DNA from: Dehalococcoidales bacterium
GTDB lineage: Bacteria > Chloroflexota > Dehalococcoidia > Dehalococcoidales > UBA3254
Length of the DNA stretch: 8,519 nucleotides
NCBI GenBank assembly: GCA_028718465.1
Contig: JAQULX010000095.1
Location: 1 to 8,519, forward strand
Direction: 5' to 3'
Shown here in pieces: positions 5,770-8,519 of this stretch (position 1 is its first letter; each line of letters starts with the position of its first letter). Below the pieces are notes generated by a model that worked only from the letters and a program-made list of their open reading frames with translations, was not told where the DNA came from and did no database searches. A program made the translations under genes and the position numbers.

Positions 5770-5849
5770 GGCCGTTAAATCTATTACAATAATACAAGAA
5801 GGCCGATTAGAGGAACCATACTTAAGTCGACCATCAGGAGGAAATAATT

Positions 5850-6125
5850 ATGAAGCACGTAGATGGAAAGAATGTCGGTGATATCAAACTGTATGCCTTA
5901 AGCACCTGTCCGTGGTGCAAAAAAGCCAAGAAACTGCTGGATGACCTGGGTGTGGAGTACTCTTTTTCGGATGTCGACCTTCTCACCGGGACTGAACGCG
6001 AGGAAGCCATTGTGACGGTGAAAAAATGGAACCCCAGCGCCTCTTTTCCCACTATAATAATCAATGAGACTAAAATCATCATCGGATTTAAAGAGCAGGA
6101 AATCAAGGAAGCTCTGGGGCAATGA
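5850..6125 (+). CDS. Glutaredoxin-like disulfide oxidoreductase (CPWC)
   Basis: The 91-residue cytosolic protein has a glutaredoxin/NrdH-type thioredoxin fold. A first beta strand (KLYALST) leads into the active site C20-P-W-C23, followed by a basic helix ([12 protein letters not shown]), the cis-proline segment SFPT (65-68) and a terminal [15 protein letters not shown] differs from classical CPYC, so a glutathione-independent role resembling NrdH or thioredoxin is plausible; clostridia usually lack glutathione. The stop TGA shares ATGA with the start of the next gene, so the two are translationally coupled. This makes the protein the likely electron acceptor of the FTR-type reductase encoded next. 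AGGAGGAA precedes the ATG with good spacing. Confidence 0.92.
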   Translation: MKHVDGKNVGDIKLYALSTCPWCKKAKKLLDDLGVEYSFSDVDLLTGTEREEAIVTVKKWNPSASFPTIIINETKIIIGFKEQEIKEALGQ

Positions 6126-6634
6126 GCGAGGACATAATCATTTCTGATAAAGAAGTCGACGAGCAGTATGAGCGTCTAAATGCAGACACGGAAGCCGGCG
6201 GCTACCATTTGAATCCGGATGTGGAATTCACCAAACAACTGGTAAGGGGGCTTCTGGTAAATGAAAAGCGGTACGGCTACCGAAACTGTCCCTGCCGATT
6301 AGCCTCGGGAAACAAAGAGGCTGACCTGGATATCGTCTGCCCCTGCGACTATCGTGACCCGGATCTTACAGACTATGATACCTGTTACTGCGGACTCTAC
6401 GTGTCCGGAGCAGCCCTCCGGGGAGAAAAATTGATTGGCTCGATTCCGGAGAGGCGCCCACCGGAGGAAGAAAGAAAAAAGATACATACCCAGCCGGCCA
6501 GTGCCGATTTGAAATCTCTACCCTTACCGGTCTGGAGGTGCAAAGTCTGCGGCTATCTGTGCGCCCGGGACAGCCCCCCGGAGGTGTGTCCCATCTGCAA
6601 AGCTAAAAAAGAGCGTTTTGAACGCTTTATTTGA
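6122..6634 (+). CDS. Ferredoxin:thioredoxin reductase catalytic-chain protein fused to a rubredoxin domain
   Basis: The 170-residue protein has two domains. Residues about 10-105 match the FTR catalytic (beta) chain, with the signature C56-P-C58, C73-P-C75, C88-Y-C90. By analogy with the plant enzyme, C56, C73, C75 and C88 bind a [4Fe-4S] cluster and C58-C90 form the redox-active disulfide; the plant His in CHC is Tyr here. After a charged linker (109-136), residues 137-169 form a short rubrerythrin-type rubredoxin domain, CxxCG (140-144) and CPxC (156-159), with 12 residues between pairs. The fusion resembles archaeal and bacterial ferredoxin:disulfide reductases with a C-terminal rubredoxin domain. 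It probably passes single electrons from ferredoxin to the cluster to reduce disulfides, here likely those of the adjacent glutaredoxin. No FTR variable chain is seen. Confidence 0.93.
   Translation: MSEDIIISDKEVDEQYERLNADTEAGGYHLNPDVEFTKQLVRGLLVNEKRYGYRNCPCRLASGNKEADLDIVCPCDYRDPDLTDYDTCYCGLYVSGAALRGEKLIGSIPERRPPEEERKKIHTQPASADLKSLPLPVWRCKVCGYLCARDSPPEVCPICKAKKERFERFI
6610..6634 (+). terminator. Intrinsic terminator overlapping the end of the FTR-rubredoxin gene
   Basis: AGCGTT (6612-6617) and AACGCT (6621-6626) pair around a TTG loop, extendable by a G-U and an A-T pair. The run TTTATTTG follows directly. The stem lies in the last codons and the T-rich tail reaches the TGA stop. The short U-tract suggests moderate strength. 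Confidence 0.5.
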
Positions 6635-6835
6635 GTCATATTGATTTACGTCTCTTGGCGGGAGCAGATGTAGTCGATTTGAAGTGTGTAATGCTATCTT
6701 AGCATCCGCAGCCAAACTGCTGTCAATCCTGCCTGAGTCAGCGTACCAAAGTCAGGCAGCCAATATCCGGCAGGCTGTAGAAAAACACGTATTATGAGAA
6801 AAGCCGGTTTGAAATGAAGATGCCTTTGGGGTCCC

Positions 6836-6856
6836 ATTCCGGACTGGATCCGGAAT
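6836..6856. repeat. REP-like palindrome
   Basis: ATTCCGGA and TCCGGAAT form a perfect 8-bp inverted repeat around CTGGA. The sequence resembles the widespread dispersed bacterial repeat of the form CATTCCGGACTnGATCCGGAATC, which often gives spurious ORFs containing a SGLDPES-like peptide, as it does here. Copy number in this genome cannot be judged from one window. Confidence 0.55.
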
Positions 6857-6917
6857 CTACCCGGTCTCCCTCTCCCCTTCTTAATTCCTCAATCTTAAAT
6901 CTTAATTCTGTCCCTTT

Positions 6918-6952
6918 CCCCACTGGGTGCTCCGAAGCATCTCCGGGTGGGG
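6918..6952. repeat. Long imperfect hairpin
   Basis: CCCCAC (6918-6923) pairs with GTGGGG (6947-6952). Inside, GG/CC and TGCT/AGCA continue the stem to a CCGA loop, making a roughly 35-nt imperfect hairpin with small internal loops. There is no U-tract, so REP-like repeat or structured spacer is more likely than a terminator. Confidence 0.4.
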
Positions 6953-7004
6953 CGGATAATGCTTCATCAGAAAATGAAAAGACCCTGTGTCCTGAACATT
7001 AACG

Positions 7005-7075
7005 CTGAACTAATGCCAGCTGAACTAATGCCACTGAACTAATGCCACTGAACTAATGCCACTGAACTAATGCCA
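7005..7075. repeat. Five tandem copies of a 14-bp unit (CTGAACTAATGCCA)
   Basis: Copies lie at 7005-7018, 7020-7033, 7034-7047, 7048-7061 and 7062-7075. All five are identical; only a single G at 7019 breaks the phase between copies 1 and 2. A half-matching CTGAAC at 6992 may be a decayed copy. The unit is not palindromic, and 14 is not a multiple of three, so it is not a coding repeat. The array abuts the -35 box of the promoter at 7077. Identity of copies implies recent expansion or selection. It could be a protein-binding iteron-like array, a mobile-element end, or a minisatellite. Confidence 0.9.
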
Positions 7076-7076
7076 G

Positions 7077-7105
7077 TTGCCCTTTGTGCCAGGTATTGAT
7101 ATAAT
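7077..7105 (+). promoter_or_regulatory. Promoter abutting the 14-bp repeat array
   Basis: TTGCCC (7077-7082; 4/6) and a perfect TATAAT (7100-7105) are separated by exactly 17 bp. Start would be near 7112, 133 nt before the tRNA-Glu gene. The -35 box begins one base after the last repeat copy, so a protein binding the repeats would sit next to RNA polymerase. The product is either a long tRNA precursor or a separate small RNA. Confidence 0.5.
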
Positions 7106-7111
7106 AATACT

Positions 7112-7210
7112 TTGTGAATCGTGCGCTCTACGATGTTTGGGCGGCTCGAGTCTTTCTGGCGTTAATATCGACCTGCAAGACCCCGGGAGAAGTCACGCGT
7201 CCCGTTTAAC
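7112..7210 (+). ncRNA. Possible short non-coding transcript or tRNA leader
   Basis: Nothing recognisable is encoded between the promoter at 7077-7105 and the tRNA. Visible structure: ATCGT/ACGAT around a 7-nt loop near 7118-7134, and CGGGA/TCCCG around an 11-nt loop near 7184-7204 followed by TTT, a minimal terminator-like end. A ten-codon ATG frame at 7133 has no ribosome binding site. This is tentative: the interval may simply be the 5' leader of the tRNA precursor. Confidence 0.2.
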
Positions 7211-7234
7211 TAGAGCCAGTTAATAAAATATATT
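7205..7234 (+). promoter_or_regulatory. Proximal promoter of tRNA-Glu
   Basis: TATATT (7229-7234) lies 10 bp before the tRNA 5' end, with TTTAAC (7205-7210) 18 bp upstream as a weak -35. Predicted initiation near 7241 would give a precursor with only a few extra 5' nucleotides, as is common for single tRNA genes. Confidence 0.4.
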
Positions 7235-7244
7235 GTGGTTTCAC

Positions 7245-7321
7245 GGCGCATTCGTCTAGCGGCCTAGGACGCGTCCCTCTCAAGGACGAGATCACCGGTT
7301 CGAATCCGGTATGCGCTACCA
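7245..7321 (+). tRNA. tRNA-Glu (anticodon CUC), CCA encoded
   Basis: A complete cloverleaf can be drawn. The acceptor stem is GGCGCAT (7245-7251) with ATGCGCT (7311-7317), with a G-U pair at position 1-72. The D arm is GTC-TAGCGGCCTAG-GAC. The anticodon stem is CGTCC/GGACG around CTCTCAA, giving anticodon CTC (7279-7281). The variable loop is AGATC. The T arm is ACCGG-TTCGAAT-CCGGT. Discriminator A and encoded CCA end at 7321. The CUC anticodon reads GAG, and the D-arm sequence is typical of bacterial tRNA-Glu. The antisense strand of positions 7264-7321 is also the end of the serine recombinase gene, so the tRNA is a probable integration site. Confidence 0.95.
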
Positions 7322-8519
7322 AATTGGAAGCTTCCCGAACTACTACCCGCCACAGAGGCAATCAGCCTGAAAGGTGAGTTTAGTTCGGGTTTTATTATTT
7401 TACCGTCCTCAATACAAACACGCTTGAAAACGGTTTCGCACAGTAGTCTTCTTTCCGCAAAAGTCCCTTTCTCAAAATAGGTTCCTATTTTCTTCGACAG
7501 GTTAAGAGCTATCTCAAAATCAGCCTTAACTAGATTCCGTCTGCATTTAATCATCTCAACCGTATCATTCAATCTTGCCCGCTCCGCCTCGATCTCATCC
7601 CGGTGTTCCCTAAAATCCTCAAAGGGTATTCCCTCTTCCATAACCAGCCTCTGAAGATTTTTTTCCATCTGGCGCAGCTTCAGCAGCCTGGACTCGGCCT
7701 GTTTAAGTTCCTGATCGCTGCTACCTTCACTTTCGAACCAAGCCGTTAACTCTTCTTCAAGCAGAGACGCCATTTCTGGAGTAACGGTGATGCTCTTCAT
7801 GATGTCTGTCACCTGTGGATCAATGGCCTTCGTGTTATAAAAAACGTGTTCCCCATTAACCTTACCCTTGCTACGGTAATAGCTTATCTTCTTCTTAGAG
7901 TGAGTTTCCACCCAGCAGGAGCTGGCTGCATCGGTAGAATAAGCTATCCCCTGAAGCAAATACTTGTGACGCTGTGTACGCTGCTTGTAATTGTCATGCT
8001 TTCTCAGCATTTCCTGAACCTGGGCGAAGGTATCAGGATTCACCAGCGGCGTATGAATGCCTTTAGTAGGAACGTCTCCCCTCCGCAGGTAAACTTCACC
8101 CATATAGAAGCGGTTATGGAAGATGTGACACCATGAACTTATCGGGAGTCTTTTGCCGGAGCGGCTACGATACCCGATACCGTAAGCGTGTTCCGCCCAT
8201 TCTTTCAGCGTCCACTTCCCGCCGGCAAATTCCTCAAAGGCCGTGGTAATCAGCGGCCCCATATGCGGGTCAACTTCCACCCAAGCCGACCTTTTATCGC
8301 GCTTGTTGAAATAGCCCAAAGGGGCGGGCCTGGGCCAGCCGCCGTTTTCCACTTTCTTCATGATTCCTTTCTTGGTTTCCACAGCCAGGTTCTTGGAATA
8401 CCAGGTACTGATGACTTGCATCATCCGGCGGCCAATATAGCCAGCCGGGGTTGAAGCATCGCCCGGTTCACTGAGGCTTTCGACAGTGATGCCCAGGTCT
8501 TCAAGCTCCTTCTCATAAA
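7264..8519 (-). CDS. Large serine recombinase / integrase, C-terminal part (5' end outside window)
   Basis: In-frame coding continues past the window edge, beginning YEKELEDLGITVESLSEPGD; the ATG at 8424 is internal. The catalytic-serine resolvase domain is mostly outside. Visible here are the end of that domain and the long helix (GRRMMQVISTWYSKNLAVETKKG), the recombinase domain (GGWPRPAPLGY, then SSWCHIFHNRFYMGEVY), a zinc-ribbon region and a coiled coil (about residues 236-300 from the 8424 Met). Large serine recombinases integrate and excise phages and conjugative elements. In the zinc ribbon, CxxC positions read YSTDAASSC and the second pair is also gone, leaving one Cys. The final 18 codons (GSAYRIRTGDLVLERDAS) and TAG are the antisense of tRNA-Glu, showing the gene abuts an attachment site. 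Visible length is 417 residues; roughly another 100 are expected. Confidence 0.92.
   Translation of the reverse strand, partial: YEKELEDLGITVESLSEPGDASTPAGYIGRRMMQVISTWYSKNLAVETKKGIMKKVENGGWPRPAPLGYFNKRDKRSAWVEVDPHMGPLITTAFEEFAGGKWTLKEWAEHAYGIGYRSRSGKRLPISSWCHIFHNRFYMGEVYLRRGDVPTKGIHTPLVNPDTFAQVQEMLRKHDNYKQRTQRHKYLLQGIAYSTDAASSCWVETHSKKKISYYRSKGKVNGEHVFYNTKAIDPQVTDIMKSITVTPEMASLLEEELTAWFESEGSSDQELKQAESRLLKLRQMEKNLQRLVMEEGIPFEDFREHRDEIEAERARLNDTVEMIKCRRNLVKADFEIALNLSKKIGTYFEKGTFAERRLLCETVFKRVCIEDGKIIKPELNSPFRLIASVAGSSSGSFQFGSAYRIRTGDLVLERDAS
7311..7335. mobile_element. Probable left attachment junction (attL) of an integrated element
   Basis: The tRNA-Glu 3' end with its CCA (7311-7321) is followed within five bases by the palindrome GGAAGCTTCC (7326-7335) and then the 3' part of the recombinase gene. 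An integrase gene ending inside a tRNA is the usual geometry of an attachment site. The exact core cannot be set without the other junction, which should lie beyond the right edge. Island cargo is not visible. Confidence 0.5.

Larger units (their letters stand above)
6635..7004. other. Non-coding interval with several short inverted repeats
   Basis: No believable gene lies here. The one longer plus-strand reading frame (6814-7002) translates a palindromic repeat and a pyrimidine-rich tract and has no ribosome binding site. Besides the two longer inverted repeats listed separately (6836-6856 and 6918-6952), visible structures are ATGCTA-TCT-TAGCAT (6691-6705) and CTGCCTGA/TCAGGCAG around a 15-nt loop (6729-6759). 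Short TCTTAAT-type repeats occur near 6880-6908. This looks like a decayed or repeat-invaded spacer. Confidence 0.6.

Noticed and set aside
5834..6122. Minus-strand open frames opposite the glutaredoxin gene
   Set aside because: They are antisense shadows of a gene with clear active-site motifs and a good ribosome binding site.
6814..7002. Plus-strand 62-codon open frame before the repeat array
   Set aside because: It translates a REP-like palindrome (SGLDPES peptide) and a pyrimidine-rich tract, and lacks a ribosome binding site.
7005..7075. CRISPR array
   Set aside because: The 14-bp units are directly abutting with no spacers, and no cas genes are present.
7133..7165. Ten-codon ATG frame between the array promoter and tRNA-Glu
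   Set aside because: No ribosome binding site and no recognisable or conserved peptide; too short to support.
7195..7277. ACGCGTCCC repeated 74 bp apart (7195-7203 and inside tRNA-Glu, 7269-7277), suggesting a duplicated tRNA or att core
   Set aside because: The flanks do not align, no T-arm or acceptor stem is found upstream, and 9 bp can recur by chance.

Overview
The window looks like a chromosomal segment from an anaerobic Firmicute of the Clostridia / Peptococcaceae type (Pelotomaculum-, Desulfotomaculum- or Syntrophomonas-like). That is an inference from gene content: a thrS-infC-rpmI-rplT-pheS cluster, a DegV protein, a small PRC-barrel protein, and a glutaredoxin paired with a ferredoxin:thioredoxin-reductase-type iron-sulfur protein. 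Base composition looks balanced. Most ribosome binding sites are purine-rich and Gram-positive in style.

Left third (1-3508), all on the minus strand: a translation cluster read from right to left. thrS (threonyl-tRNA synthetase without the N-terminal TGS domain) is followed by infC (IF3, very probably starting at a non-canonical AUU), rpmI (L35), rplT (L20) and the first 32 codons of pheS, cut by the window edge. thrS has its own promoter with a terminator-like hairpin just downstream. A second promoter lies in the thrS-infC gap. infC and rpmI overlap by 8 bp.

Middle (3509-6634): a plus-strand PRC-barrel protein; a plus-strand degV with a near-consensus promoter; a convergent minus-strand lipoprotein with a DSRCP...C..WEG motif; and a two-gene plus-strand redox operon whose genes overlap by ATGA. 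The operon encodes a CPWC glutaredoxin-like protein and an FTR catalytic-chain protein fused to a short rubredoxin domain. Electrons probably flow from ferredoxin to the FTR [4Fe-4S]/disulfide centre and on to the glutaredoxin or other disulfide targets. Two palindromes lie between the promoter and the operon.

Right third (6635-8519): about 600 bp without a recognisable protein gene, holding REP-like inverted repeats, five tandem copies of a 14-bp unit, and a strong-looking promoter abutting the array. Then comes tRNA-Glu(CUC). The minus-strand gene of a large serine recombinase runs into this tRNA from the right. Its last 18 codons and stop are the antisense of the tRNA, so the right edge is probably the left attachment junction of an integrated element extending beyond the window.

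The most unusual observations are the recombinase/tRNA overlap with a recombinase that has lost its zinc-ribbon cysteines, the 14-bp repeat array with its promoter, and the FTR-rubredoxin/glutaredoxin operon. No wholly new multi-gene system is evident; most of the rest is core housekeeping.
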